From positions 122,962,880-123,026,879 of the forward strand of contig CM051456.1 of NCBI GenBank assembly GCA_028274465.1: DNA of 64,000 bases, given 5' to 3'. The position numbers and the translations under genes were made by a program. Below are positions 38,851 to 50,669 of this stretch, piece after piece (within the stretch, counting starts at the first letter, position 1; every line of letters begins with the position of its first letter). This stretch comes from Plantago ovata. Taxonomy: Eukaryota > Streptophyta > Magnoliopsida > Lamiales > Plantaginaceae. Below the pieces are notes generated by a model. The model had not been told where the DNA came from and did no database searches. It was given only the letters and a program-made list of their open reading frames with translations.

Positions 38851-40538
38851 GAATGGGATGGTTTGTGAGGCATTATGGCAGAATTGGGATTCCCCAGTCG
38901 GTTTATAAGTTGGGTTATGACATGTGTGACTTCAGTTTCTTACAAGTATGTGATAAATGGAATTCCATCTCGCATTCTTGAAGCAAAAATGGGTCTACGC
39001 CAAGGTAACCCAATCTCTCATTTGCTCTTTGTACTGATAATGGAATATTTACATCGTGTGTTGCAAGAGCTAAGATACCGGCATGATTTTCACTTCCATC
39101 CTAAGTGTGAGGGCTTGGGGATTACAAATTTATGCTTTGCATATGATCTCATGATGCTTTGTCGGGGTGATGAGGGGTCTGTGAGAATGTTGATGGAGCA
39201 GTTTAATTCTTTTTCTGAGGCCACAGGTTTGCAGGCAAGTAAAGCTAAATGTAGAGTATTTTTTGGAGGGGTGGATATAGACACACAAAAAGGATATTGG
39301 ATCTTACTGGTTTTTCACTCGGACAATTGCCGGTAAGATACATGGGCGTTCCGTTAGACAGTAAGAAGATAACAGTATCAAATTGTGCCCCTTTGTTGGA
39401 AAGAATTCTGGATAGAGTAAAACATTGGAGTGCTCGCTTATTAAGCTATGCGGGTCGCCTCCAACTTATACGTAGTGTATTGTTTGCAATTGCCAACTAT
39501 TGGCTGCACATATTCCCGTTGCCTAAGAAGGTCTTGCATGCCATTGAGACAGTTTGCCGGACATTTTTATGGACTGGGAAGGAGGAGTTTATCAAAAAAG
39601 CGCTTATCTCATGGGAGCATCTTTGTGACAGCAGAACAGAAGGAGGGCAGAATCTGATTTCCTTATATGAATGGAATAAAGCCACCATTGCTAAGTTGTT
39701 ATGGAAACCTAGCCTGTAAAGCGGACAAATTATGGGTGAAGTGGGTGCATAACTATTACTTGAAAGAATGTGATTGGAAGCAGTTCCAGCCAGGCATGTC
39801 TTGCTCATGGATGATTAAATCAATGTTCAAAATTAGAAATCTTATGGAGCACAATGAGGGCTGGAAAGATGCAATGGAAAAAGGGAAATTCTGTACCAGT
39901 AAGGTGTATAGGGGGTTAAGAATGCATAAACAGCCGGTTAGGTGGAGTAAAATATTCTTTGGGAACTTGGCTCGACCCAGAGCATTATTTACTTTATGGA
40001 TGGACTGCTTGCGAAGGCTATACACTAAGGACAGTTTGCTTAGATTTGGGATTGTGAGGGATGGTTTGTGTGCTTTTTGTGCACAACCTGATCATCTCTT
40101 TTATGATTGTCCTGTGACTCGAAACATTTGGGTGAAGGTACTACATTGGAAGAACATTAATCACTCTCCAGCTGAATGGCAGTCAGAGCTGGAATGGATT
40201 ATTATGGCGTCCCAAGGCACGAGTGCAAGAGCTCGTCTTCTGAAGATTGTTGTAGCAGAAGCGCTTTATACTGTGTGGAGATGCATAAAATGATATAAAT
40301 TTTGTTCAGAAGCAGATGGATGTACATATATATGAAAACATCATACAAACTGTTAAGGATAGAGCTGGGGTAGATAAGGGATTCCAGCGCTATTGTTCTT
40401 CATTGTAGTAGCTTTGGTTTACATTGTTTGATAGATTTGTATATTTTACGAGTTGTTTTGTATAGCCAAGATCAGATGATTGGCTTATTGTACTGACTCA
40501 GTTTTTGGATAATGGAAAAGTATTTCTAGCTAAAAAAA
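38851..40538 (+). mobile_element. 5'-truncated L1-type LINE, inactive
   Basis: Reverse-transcriptase pieces of a plant non-LTR element: AELGFPSRFISWVMTCV, GLRQGNPISHLLFVLIMEYL, LCFAYDLMMLCRGDEGSV, then in another frame RYMGVPLDSKK and WSARLLSYAGRLQLIRSVLF, and from ~39700 a zf-RVT segment (RWSKIFFGNLARPRALF, GLCAFCAQPDHLFYDCPV). The catalytic FADD is FAYD (Tyr at 39142-39144), and there are frameshifts near 39290 and 39700. The 5' half (endonuclease, RT start) is missing. A short A-tract at 40532-40538 marks the 3' end. Confidence 0.88.
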
Positions 40539-41830
40539 TACTGACTCGGAATTTATGTTGGAAAAGAATATTAAAAAATAATAGAACCATCTTCATGACC
40601 TAAAAGACATATCTGACTCTCCTATTAATTTTATATTTTATCATATGTGTAAGTGGTGGATCTCTACTGGTAAAAGTTATGTCATTGGAATGGTGTTGAG
40701 AATGCATATTTGACATTTTACTATGGGAATGTGACAACGACGATCAGTGTCATAAAGACTTGTAAAATACTTATGATTTTTATAATAATATTTTTTTATT
40801 TTATATATGTGAATGATATAATGATATTCAAACTCGTCCAAAACATTAAGGAATATGTAGAAGAAAATTTAGGATAAAATTTTATTTTATAAGTCTCAAA
40901 ATTAAGTCATTGTTGATTAATTATGTATTTATAGATCATACTGCCCGCCCATAATTGAGAAAATAAATATGCCATAAAGGCAGAAAGTATTAAATACATA
41001 TAATAGAGAAAAATTATATTAATATGATTCTAACGCCACGCCTTCCAAAAAAAAGTAAAAATAAAATAAAATAAAATAACGCCAACAAGATTTGAACCTT
41101 ATTAAATAAGTAAGATAGACGAATTAGATTTAAATTGACTATCTAAGTGAAGTGTGAATGTTTCTCTTTAGAGACGACATGTTAAGTTGCATGTTCAGTT
41201 TATTTTGACCATGTTTTAGATGTCTCATCTTTTAAATATCTTGAATTTAGAGATGTGAATTTCAGCTGATCCTTAATTGTATCACTCATGGGTATTCATA
41301 AGTGTATCACTCATGGTATTCATATACAACATGAGATGATACCATAATAAAATTCAGTAGAATACTGAATTAAACTTGTATTGATGATGAAAACCAAGTG
41401 TATACTAGTTACATGAAAGAATTCTAGAGAGTAGAATTGATCGATATACAGAAAATTGGAAGAGGAAAAAGTCATGAAAAGTACAGAGAAAAACTTATTT
41501 AAACTATCTACAACAAGGGTAAAATAGACATTTCGGTAGCCGACCTAAGGTACAAGTTCGGAAGCTTCGGGTACAAGTCTGAGAGTTGTAATACGTTCCC
41601 TTCACTTCTTTTGTTTCTTCTTGTCAAGTCCTTGCTGTTCCTCATAATGTTTTTCAGGTTGATCTTTACATACTTATCTATTGTCAACTAAATTCTATTT
41701 TGATCCAATTTTTTAAATTTCAATTTAAAATGAGAGAATTGAAAATGGTCTTGATAGTTCTAATACCGATTTTGGAAATTTATTAAAAAACTGTCAGAAT
41801 GATTTCGGACATAAAATTATAGCCCCAATA

Positions 41831-41879
<49 letters not shown>

Positions 41880-43067
41880 TAACAATATAAAAATTACACT
41901 GATAAGTACTCTGTAGTAGATAAAGCGTATCTTGATTTAGTTTGCACCAAGATTCTAGGATATCAATACGAACTACAGGCGATCAAGCCACGACGTCATT
42001 TTCTCCATTAGATATGCCTATTAGAGAGGAAGAGCGTCATGACATACCCAATATTCTTGCCCAACCTAATAATAATAGTACTATTTAATCTTTATTAATT
42101 ATTTTACAAAATCCCCAAACTTAAAAAAATTACATCTTTTCTATGATGTGAACAAATCTAGATTACTGGAGTCGGGAGTGCAAGCGCAAAAAGGTATACA
42201 CTATCTCTACTCCATTATAATTTATACAATTTGACTTTTTTCAATTAACTAATTTTGACTTTGACCACTAATTAATCTTAAACTATAATAATTAAAAAAG
42301 GTTAACGAAATTATATCATAAGAATATAGAGCTTAGATTTTTATAATATAATTTTATTATACATTTTATAATTAATTACAGTAAGAGTAATTTGTTGTTA
42401 ATATCAAACATCGTTGACAAAAAAAGTTAAATCGAATAAATTATAATGAAACCGACGTAAGAGTATGTGATTGGTAAAAATCCATAAATTAATTTTAGCT
42501 ATGTGTGCAACATGTCTATTTTCATTCATGTATCATAATTGTTTAGTCATCAGTGTACATCACGACTGATGTATTAAAAATTACAAACTACTACGTATTT
42601 TTTAGTAAGTATTAACATAAAATTAAATTATTATTTTTATATTTTAATGATCATCCCCTTTATTATCGCTGATTTTCGATTGGACCATTAACAAGTAAAT
42701 GATAAACACTAATCTAACACATAGAACTAGCTAAAATGAGGATAAATTTGATAAAACTCACTATCAACGAAAGTATGAATACTCAAAATTGGATGAAACC
42801 CAAGATAAACATACATATTGTCAATAATTATCAAAAGTTGTTCCTAACAAAAAATTACGACAACACTATTTAAACAAACCTATGAAAATCCTAATGAACT
42901 ACTAAACCTGGTCTGTTTTCGAACTCTTTGTTGATAGGTATTTAGTGCTTTCCTCTGGAGCGTGGTCGTAGGGCGAAGGTTCTAGAGCGTCCTTCGCACT
43001 TCAAATGCCTTCCGTATTGTACCTAGGACCTGAGCTATAAATTAGCAAGAGGGTGGGGGGGGGGGGG
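40539..43067. other. AT-rich intergenic with microsatellite and MITE
   Basis: (ATT)n microsatellite at 41829-41879. At 42207-42460, inverted ends CTCCATTATAATTTATACAA .. TTATAATGAAACCG, with arms continuing through TTTGACTTTTTT, mark a Stowaway-like MITE. No gene seen. Confidence 0.5.
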
Positions 43068-43935
43068 TGTTAGTGCCACAAGTCCGGCTTGTCAATGATC
43101 AAGCCGGAGGTACGACTTTACGTGTAGGGAGTTGGTAGGCTTCCCTAGTAAATGTAGAGTGAGAAAGTAGTGTGATGGGATGTTTTAATGATTGAATGAT
43201 TTCTACCTTGATTTGAGTGAGCCCATATTTATACTAGCAACAGAATATTGTCTGAGTCCTTAGGATCGTGACAAGTGTTCGGCCATGATTGAGTTTCTCA
43301 TGGGCTTAGGCCCATTTGAAATGACCCATGGGCTTCGGCCCAGATCTTCTACTGAGGTTGGCTGGGGTATAAAATGGTCTTCCTTGGTACCAAAGTGTTC
43401 CTAGGGCGGGTGTTGCCCTAGTATCGTCCAAGGACGGGGTAGTAGGGCGACCGCCGAGCTTCTAAGGTCCGAGGACCACCTTTTCCTTAGGACATGTTAA
43501 TTCTTCCTTGACGTAAGGAGTTATGTCCGGCCACTTGTGGTAGTAGGGCGGAAGGGCACTCGTCCGACCACCAGTGCTAATAGGGCAGAAGGGCACCAAT
43601 CTTGTTCCTCCCGGCGTGCTACTAGGGCGACCCTATGTAGCCGGAGGTTGTGGTGAAGCCCGAGGAGCTCTTTGCTTGGCTTGCCTTTCTCCTAGCTGGT
43701 GGCTAATAGGGCTTTGTCCTGCTAGTAGGGCGTCACCACGCTAGTAGGGCAGCTCAATGGCTAGTAGGGCAGTTGTACTTCTAGGTCGAACATAAGGACT
43801 TAGGCTATTTTGCCTAGTCTTTTGTCTGGTCGGACCATGGTGAAAGGTAATCGGACCCTTCTATCATGGTCAGCCCATGATGCCCTAGTACGCTCTTAGA
43901 CGCCCTTAGGGGTTGGACATATTCCGACACCAACA
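43068..43935. mobile_element. LTR-like block (solo LTR?) rich in TAGTAGGGCG words
   Basis: Begins TGTTAGTGCCACAAG and ends CCGACACCAACA, giving short inverted ends TGTTRGTG/CACCAACA as in plant Gypsy LTRs. Unlike its AT-rich surroundings it is GC-rich, with TA(G/A)TAGGGC(G/A) recurring about eight times between 43440 and 43770. No clear target duplication: the left side is a G-run. No second LTR seen in the window. Confidence 0.45.
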
Positions 43936-44411
43936 CTCTTGTTTGATCTCTTAACCCGTATTGTATCATAGTTGTATAATACAATGGATAACTGTGTAAA
44001 GAATATCTATATGCACCGAAGAAAGAAAATCAATCAATCGTTTTAGGGTTTTGATTGAACAAGAGTCGAGGACTAAGAGGAATACAATGTCAGGAAGCAA
44101 AGGTGAGGAGAAGAACCGTGTAGCTGATACACGGAGAGCACAGCAGAACGGAATTAACTCAACCACGTCAGTAAAAGTAAGCAATATGAATCTCTTACTT
44201 CCCGAAAAATGCTCCGTGAAAAATGGCTATGTACCCCTTTTAATTATCCTTCTAATTGGATTGGTGGATTGGTGCAGTGTAACGATTGAACTCTACGGGA
44301 GACGAATTAACTGCTAAATTCTAGAAGAAACTATTTGGAATTATCATCAAACTTGAATGAATCAAAATTACAGAGAAATGCTATTTAAATGAGGAAAGGG
44401 CGCGCTACATC
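43936..44411. other. flank of CACTA insertion
   Basis: Contains a short plus frame (44051-44317, MSGSKGEEKNRVADTRRAQQ..) of no known family. Continuous with 48362 onward before the CACTA element inserted. Confidence 0.35.
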
Positions 44412-44439
44412 CACTACAAGAAAACAGCATTTTAGCAAC

Positions 44440-44830
44440 CACATTTAGCAACCGATCGATCGGTTGCTAATTTTAGCGACCGATCGGTCTTTTAGCGACG
44501 GATGGGAGAGCTTAGCGACGGACGGGTTAAATCGCCCTTAGAGCGGCTGGAACTTTAGCGACGGATGGCTTATCCGTCGCTATTTAGCGACGGATGGAGT
44601 GATCCGTCGCTATTTAGCGACGGATAATACCATCCGTCGCTAAAGTTCCAAGGTTTTTTCTTTTTTTTTTTTTGCCGGTCAATGCATTAGCGACGGATGA
44701 CTCCATCCGTCGCTACACAATATTTAAAAAAAAAAATAATATAGCAACGGATGGTTATCCGTCGCTAATATAGCGACCGATCGCTATATTAGCGACGGAT
44801 CACCATCCGTCGCTAACGTCTTTACATCAT
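44440..44830. repeat. left subterminal hairpin repeats of CACTA
   Basis: Many copies of TAGCGACGGAT and its complement, often paired as TAGCGACGGATnnnATCCGTCGCTA-like palindromes, plus a GACCGATCGGTC variant near the very end. Mirrors the right side at 47925-48345. Confidence 0.9.
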
Positions 44831-45294
44831 CTTCTCCGCGCGAGAGAAAGCAGAACGCATTTCTCCTCTCTTCTCTCTTCTTCTCCATTTTTCTCACTTC
44901 TTCTCTCCAATTCCAATCTTCCCTTATACTCCATCATTTCTTCCAATCTTGGTGTCAAATCGAAGCCAATTCAACAAGGAACGTAGTGAGACATTCAATT
45001 TGAAGTGGGTTGTTCTATTTATTCCGCAATTAAAGGTACTAATCTCGAAACCTAACTTTTGTAAATTTGGTATTTTTTCAATTTTGAAGTGTTTTATGGT
45101 TTATTAGCTAGTTTTGATGTTAGTATTGTTCAATTGGGATGTTTTGGGATGTAGTGGGTTCGATTATGTTTGAGATTTGAATTGGGTTTGATTATCTTTA
45201 GGATTTCAATCGGGTTCGATTATGTTTGGGATTATCTACGTATTTAGTTTTGTTCAATTAGTGTAGTTTGTTTGGGATATACTAATTAGATTTG

Positions 45295-45665
45295 AAAATT
45301 GCATAAGTATAATTATAATGGAAATATGAGTAATTATAGTGTATTGTAATTAGTTATTATAATGGAAATTGTATAAATATAATGAAAATATAGATCAATA
45401 TAGGTAATTATAGTGTATTGCAAGTTTTTATTATAATGAAAATTCCATAAGTATAATGGAAATATATAGATAAATATAGGTAATTATAGTGCATTGGTAG
45501 TTGTTACTATAATGCAAATTGCATAATTATAATGAAATATATAGGTAATTATAGTGTATTGCAAGTTTTTATTATAATGAAAATTACATAAGTATAATGG
45601 AAATATATAGATAAATATAGGTAATTATAGTGTATTGGTAGTTGTTACTATAATGCAAATTGCAT
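45295..45665. repeat. tandem repeats in CACTA leader
   Basis: Units of ~60-110 bp built from GGTAATTATAGTG(T/C)ATTG, GTTRTTAYTATAATG and AAATTGCATAA(G/T)TATAATG repeat four to five times ahead of the coding region. Confidence 0.7.
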
Positions 45666-45697
45666 AACTAAAGTTTGGTCAGGTTTAGCATTCAAAT

Positions 45698-45838
45698 ATG
45701 TCAGAACGTACACTGAGGATTCCCTTACTTGAGGTTTGGAAAGCCAACTGGCTTTTGGGAGTTCCGCCCAAAGAGTGGATGCCGAGTCCCCTTCATGATG
45801 TTTGGGAGTCCTACTGGCGTGACCACCCGAATGTCTAG
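45698..45838 (+). other. 46-codon ORF upstream of transposon gene
   Basis: MSERTLRIPLLEVWKANWLL ... WESYWRDHPNV, then TAG. Trp-rich and unlike random translation. Either an upstream ORF in the leader of the Transposase_24-like gene or its decayed first exon; an intron acceptor (45917-45918) lies just before the next ATG. Confidence 0.4.
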
Positions 45839-45918
45839 TGTCGTTCCTTGCTATATCTCTGATTGTACATGTTTTATATTCAATTGTGTATGTACTAACA
45901 CGGATCTTTGTATTGCAG

Positions 45919-47659
45919 ATGCCACGACCCAGGAGGCCACGATACATGACCCCGCAGTCCCAGAGGGATGATACCGACGGAGAGGACACCGGGCAGGGCT
46001 CCCCTACTGTTTTAGGGACTCCACCTGGGTCGAGCAGGGGATCGACTCCTCATTCCTCCCTCCACGACCCGTGGGCCCACGTTCCAGACGACGGTTGTCC
46101 CTTTCAAAGGCCGGAAGATGGTCTTATGTGGAATGGTCGCCCTGTCCTTTACCCCAATGGAGAGAAGTAAGTATTAGGCATTAACTGATTTACGAACTTT
46201 TAATATATATATACCGAACTAACCTTGTCACTATTGACTTACATGTTCTTCACAGGTTGTATGGGGAGCACGCTGCTAAAGTACTCAGTTCGATAATACG
46301 GAACAGAATGGTCCCACCGCAAGAGGGTGGCAGCCAGTGGCATTGCATCCCGGACCAAATTAAGGGAGAGCTCTTCGAGGAGCTGAGGGTGAGTTAATAA
46401 TCGTACATTAATTACCTAATTGTTTGTGTTGTGAGTGGTATGTTAGCCACTTTGTGTGAGTGGTATGTTAGCCACTGTACTTGGGTGATATGTTAGTCAC
46501 CATTGTTTTAGTGAAATATAGGACAATGTGAGTGGTATGTTAGCCACTGAACTTGGGTGATATGTTAGTCACCGATATACCTGAATAGATGTTGTTTTCC
46601 CTTGTTATATATTTGATACATGTTAGCTCCCCTTGTTATACTTGAATGTTTTTTAAGTATTCACCAACGTATGTGTTTCGATGTTTATTTGTAATTGTGT
46701 AGAAAGAATTCTTCCTTCCGAAAGCATTGCTGATGGATCTCTGGTGGAGCTTCAACTCTCACGGTAGTGCCCTTTACAAGTGCATGGTTCATAGCCTGAA
46801 GAAAATGTGGAAAGAAAACCGTCCACGTACCGGTGATTGGCCCGGAGATGCAATTTGGAAGGCGTGGAAGGTGTATTGGGCTGACGGGAGAGTCCAGGCG
46901 CAGGCTGACCAGAACACTGAGAATCGGAAGAAGCAGCCGAATGATGGGACACGTACCCTGGTGACACACCGTTTTGGCTCTGAGTCGATCGCTACAGCAC
47001 ATGTGAGGCAGAAGGTAAGTATATTAACTTTGTGAATTCATCATTCTTATACTTGTTATTTACTTGCATTTCGAACTTTCAAACTAAGTATATGATGCTT
47101 TCATGTGTCATTCAGTTGAAGGATAAGGAGAGTCTCCTATTCACCCTGTTCTCGAGATCTCAGAAGGCCAAGAACGGACAGTGGTTGTGTGACGAGGCCA
47201 CAACAATTGCAGTAAGTATCAACAATACATGTGTTTATTAAATACTGATGATTTCATAACTAATTAACAACATAACTAACACCTTGTACTATTGATTTAT
47301 AATTTCAGACGGCCTACGAGGACAGGATTCGTGATCAGGATCTCACTGTTGAGGAAATGAATGCCATTTTCCTCGAGGTGAATCCTCCAGACGAGAAGGG
47401 CCGTCGCTTGGGACTTGGGAGTGCAGCAGCCGTCCCTGAATTGGACTCGAGGCCGACTCGTCGTTCCCGTGCCAGTACATCTTCATCATCTTCAGCAGCA
47501 GCTTCCGCTCGAGAGCAGGCCCTCTTACTTCAGTTGCAGGAGAGGGATGAGGAGGTGAAGAGGCTAGCTGCGGAGCAGGCTGCGCAGAAGGCACAATTTG
47601 CTACTATGTTTGCTGAGCTGTATGCGAAGCTGGGGATGGATCCACCTCCCTTTCCATGA
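45919..47659 (+). CDS. CACTA transposon Transposase_24-like protein
   Basis: Accessory (TnpA-like) protein of plant CACTA elements, thought to bind subterminal repeats and help excision. Exons: 45919-46166, 46256-46388, 46703-47014, 47116-47211, 47309-47659; 1140 nt, 379 aa, all open with GT-AG borders and matching phases. N-terminus is Pro/Arg/Ser-rich (MPRPRRPRYMTPQSQRDD). The middle has HGSALYKCMVHSLKKMWK and NRKKQPNDGTRTLVTHRFGS, matching the plant transposase Ptta/En/Spm (Transposase_24) pattern. Ser-rich linker and a C-terminal coiled coil (EREQ-type heptads: LLLQLQERDEEVKRLAAEQA) likely give dimers. Splice acceptor directly abuts the ATG. An intact frame implies recent activity or selection, though trans-acting TnpD would be needed. 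Confidence 0.85.
46428..46580. repeat. short direct repeats in transposon intron 2
   Basis: GAGTGGTATGTTAGCCACT and GGGTGATATGTTAGTCACC alternate, five copies in ~150 bp; each is an imperfect palindrome (GTGGTATGTTAGCCAC). Confidence 0.8.
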
Positions 47660-47924
47660 TACCCCTATCCTTTTCGACTTTATTTACTATTTTCTACATG
47701 AATACTGTGTACACTATGATATTATTTTGGATTAGTATTGTGTACGTATGATTATTATTATTATATGTATGGAGGGTTTTGGTACATTTATTATGATTTT
47801 TTTGGATTATTTTTTGGTTTATTTGGTCTATAGAATTTCTGTAACATGTTGCTTAATTAAACAGGTTGCATTTGATTTTGAGTCTCATTATTATATCTAA
47901 AAAATAAAAAAAAATAAAAACAAT

Positions 47925-48345
47925 TTAGCAACCGATGGTCTCATCCGTCGCTATATACAGCGACGGATAAGGCTTATCCGTCGCTAAAAGTCCCGGACTT
48001 TTAGCAACGGATAAGGCTCATCCGTCGCTAAAAGTCCCGGACTTTTAGCAACGGATAAGGCTCATCCGTTGCTAATATCTAGCAACCGAGGAGACTCATC
48101 CGTCGCTAAAAGTCCAGTGACTTTAGCGACGGATAAGTCATCGGTTGCTAAAAGTCAACCTCATTTTCCGTCGCTAATCCGTCGCAAATTCGCGACGGAT
48201 TACTCATCGGTCGCTAATTCGCTAGCGACCAACGATTTAGCGACGACGAATTTATCCGTCGTTAAAAACACCGATCGGTCGCTAGCGAGATTTAGCGACC
48301 GATCGGGATATTTTAACAACGGATGGTTCCGTCGCTAAAATCGCA
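47925..48345. repeat. right subterminal hairpin repeats of CACTA
   Basis: Repeated TAGC(G/A)ACGGAT(A/G)A..TCCGTCGCTA units; one ~58-bp block around CTAAAAGTCCCGGACTTTTA (itself a palindrome) occurs about twice. Confidence 0.9.
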
Positions 48346-48361
48346 ATCCCTTGTAGTGATC

Positions 48362-49855
48362 AGCCGCCGGATTAACCACACGTGGCCTAATCCCCCTCTT
48401 TTCTCATATCACCCAAAAACGTAACAAGCGCGCTTCTTTGAAAACGACTTCAAAATGACAGACGATTTATCACGAATTCATGTTACAGTTCGTGACATGC
48501 AGTTAATTGCGAGGAAAATTATTGATATGATAATTGTGATAACTGAGGTATCAAATTCTATTTTAAAAAGATATGAGATTATGTATTGTGGTGATTGTGG
48601 GAATCGAAGTGTTAAGCAAGTTAAGCCTCATGTCAATCTTTGCAATTCCAATTTTGATAAGTTTAAGGTTCCAACCTTCTTTCAATTCTAATGAGTGTAT
48701 GGAGACGAGTCGATATACATACTGTACAATGGTACTAACCTTGTTTCAAAAAGAGAGTTGTGTATCATCAATTCTCAAAGACATTTAACGCATACTAAAC
48801 TCTTGTGGTCTTAAATCTAAAATTCACCAACTGGGCTTAGTTGGTACTCTTGCTATAGTCTTAACAATTTCACTTTTACTCTCTCATCTCACACATACAC
48901 CTAATTCATTCTAAAAACACCTTTAACCGCCAAGACGTCTTAAAGCACTCTTTACCGGAGTTGTAAGTTTTTTCCCTCAAATCTCTTCTAACTCATCCCC
49001 TATTTTATTTTAGGGTCCTCATGTTTTTTTACAAAAACTTAGTCTCCTATTCTATAAACTACATAGTATATATATTGACTTCTAAATTATTATTTCTCCA
49101 TTTTATAAATATTAATAACATAGACTAATTGGAGTAACATTTTTCGATGTAATTTACATCTAATCTATTGTAGTAATATCTTTCGATATAATTTAAAAAC
49201 TATTTTGGAATTAAAATTTATTTGAAAATTTTTACTAAATGGGATTTATAGAAAAAGAGTAGAAAGTAAAACCAATTAATTAATGAAGTATTAAAAAGTT
49301 AACTCAAGAATTCAAGAATGTAACAATAAATTATTTATCAAAGATTAGAAATCCAGTTAGTCATACTTGTACTATTCAAGTAAATAGCAACATCATGTTG
49401 TATAAATTATGGGCCATTGGGACAGTGACACGTGGGAGGCAAACTCCCTAAATGTTTTGAAGTCTCCTCACGTTTCCGCAAAAACATCGGCTCCTGTTGG
49501 GTTTTTGGTGGGCCACATTAAAAATAGTTAAAAATAGGTATCCTGAACTTTGGGCTTTTTTTTTATTTTATGTTTTTTTATTTATTTATCATTTTCATGA
49601 TTTCATCCTATATTTGAGATAAAAGGAGGTGTTTTAAGCATCCTACAACTATTGCTCTTAATACTTAATTTTGGTCTAACCAAACTACTATTTTGAATCT
49701 AGCAAAGTTTCACCCTTAGGCCTTAACCCTTAAACCTTAACATGCCCCCGGTTGCCAAGTAGAACCTTTTCCAAGTCTTGATTTTAGCATAAAATCAAAT
49801 AAAACTCAAAAATTCATATTCTGTATGCCGTAATGTTATTCCACACAAGGGTATA
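48362..49855. other. intergenic
   Basis: No gene recognised. A plus frame at 48455-48691 (MTDDLSRIHVTVRDMQLIAR..) is open but resembles nothing known. The rest is AT-rich, possibly MITE-derived near 49035-49260. Confidence 0.35.
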
Positions 49856-50669
49856 TTGATTTTTAATACCATACTAGTGGCCCTAATAACAAAAACAACC
49901 TCCTTATGCACACAATTACATTTTAGTCCAAAGTCAACACAAATTCATTGTTCCAAAATTGGATTTTGAAGAATCCAAACAACCCTTACTGTTTTAAAAT
50001 AAAAAAAGAGAAAAAAAAATTATTTTTTCATTTTCTCTTTTTATTTTTTTCTTTTTCTTTTTTCTTTTTCCTTTTCCTTTTCAATTCTTCTTCTTCTACG
50101 GTACCGGAGATTGCTCCGGCAACCAGAGCAAGCTCCAGAATAGAGCGGAGCTTGCTCCATTGGTACTGCAGCTTGCTCCAGTGAATGGAGCAAGCTCCGG
50201 TGACTGGAGCTTGCTCCGATCTACTGGAGCAAGCTCCATTGGTACTGCAGCTTGCTCCAGTGAATGGAGCAAGCTCCGGTGACTGGAGCTTGCTCCGATC
50301 TACTGGAGCAAGCTCCAGTCACGGAGAGCTTGCTCCCGTTCGGAGCAGATCTACTGGAGCGTACTCCAATTCGAAGCATGCTCCACATCGGAGCGTTAGC
50401 TCCGATCTGGAACATGCTCCGGTGCTCCGGTACCGGAGCTCTATGGAAGAAGAAGTATTAATTTTTAAATTAATTTTATTTTTTTTAAATTAAAAATTTT
50501 AAATAAATTTTTTATGAAAAATATATAGTTTTCTTAAGTCATGTTTGGTTGGAAGGTGTGTTAAGTGATAGTCAACTCAAATATGGTTGAATTTGGACTA
50601 AAATGTAATTGTGTGCACATGAAGTTTTTTTATTTATGAAAGGGGTCATTAGTTGTCACTAAAAATCAA
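49856..50669. mobile_element. foldback element with long inverted arms
   Basis: TGCACACAATTACATTTTAG with following bases (49907-49938) pairs with 50586-50617 at 31 of 32 positions. Similarity continues outward to TTGATTTTTA at 49856 and its complement ending at 50669 (roughly 85-bp arms with mismatches). The interior is T-rich left, A-rich right, with a GGAGC-rich core. No ORF of note. Class unknown; target duplication not found by eye. Confidence 0.6.
50099..50439. repeat. GGAGC palindromic minisatellite core
   Basis: Alternating GGAGCAAGCTCC and GGAGCTTGCTCC-type palindromes every ~20 bp, with a 79-bp higher-order unit duplicated (50159-50237 and 50238-50316). Bordered by CGGTACCG on the left and a perfect 16-bp palindrome GCTCCGGTACCGGAGC (50424-50439) on the right. 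Confidence 0.9.

Larger units (their letters stand above)
44412..48358 (+). mobile_element. CACTA (En/Spm-like) transposon, 3947 bp
   Basis: Starts CACTACAAGAAAACAGC and ends TCCCTTGTAGTG (terminal inverted repeat CACTACAAG), flanked by the 3-bp target duplication ATC (44409-44411 and 48359-48361). Both subterminal regions (about 44440-44830 and 47925-48345) are packed with TAGCGACGGAT / ATCCGTCGCTA words in both orientations, forming hairpins; this is the usual arrangement of binding sites for the CACTA TnpA-like protein. It encodes one spliced protein (45919-47659) of Transposase_24 type. I find no DDE transposase (TnpD/Transposase_21), so it is probably non-autonomous. Confidence 0.95.

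Noticed and set aside
44051..44317. 88-codon plus-strand ORF with a hydrophobic C-terminal segment
   Set aside because: No similarity recognised, and it lies in repeat-rich DNA beside the CACTA insertion.
48455..48691. 78-codon plus-strand ORF beginning MTDDLSRIHVTV
   Set aside because: No family resemblance, no splice or promoter context; kept only as a note in the intergenic entry.
50185..50493. ORFs with repeated EQAPVTGACS peptides on both strands
   Set aside because: Product of the GGAGC palindromic minisatellite, open by chance in several frames.
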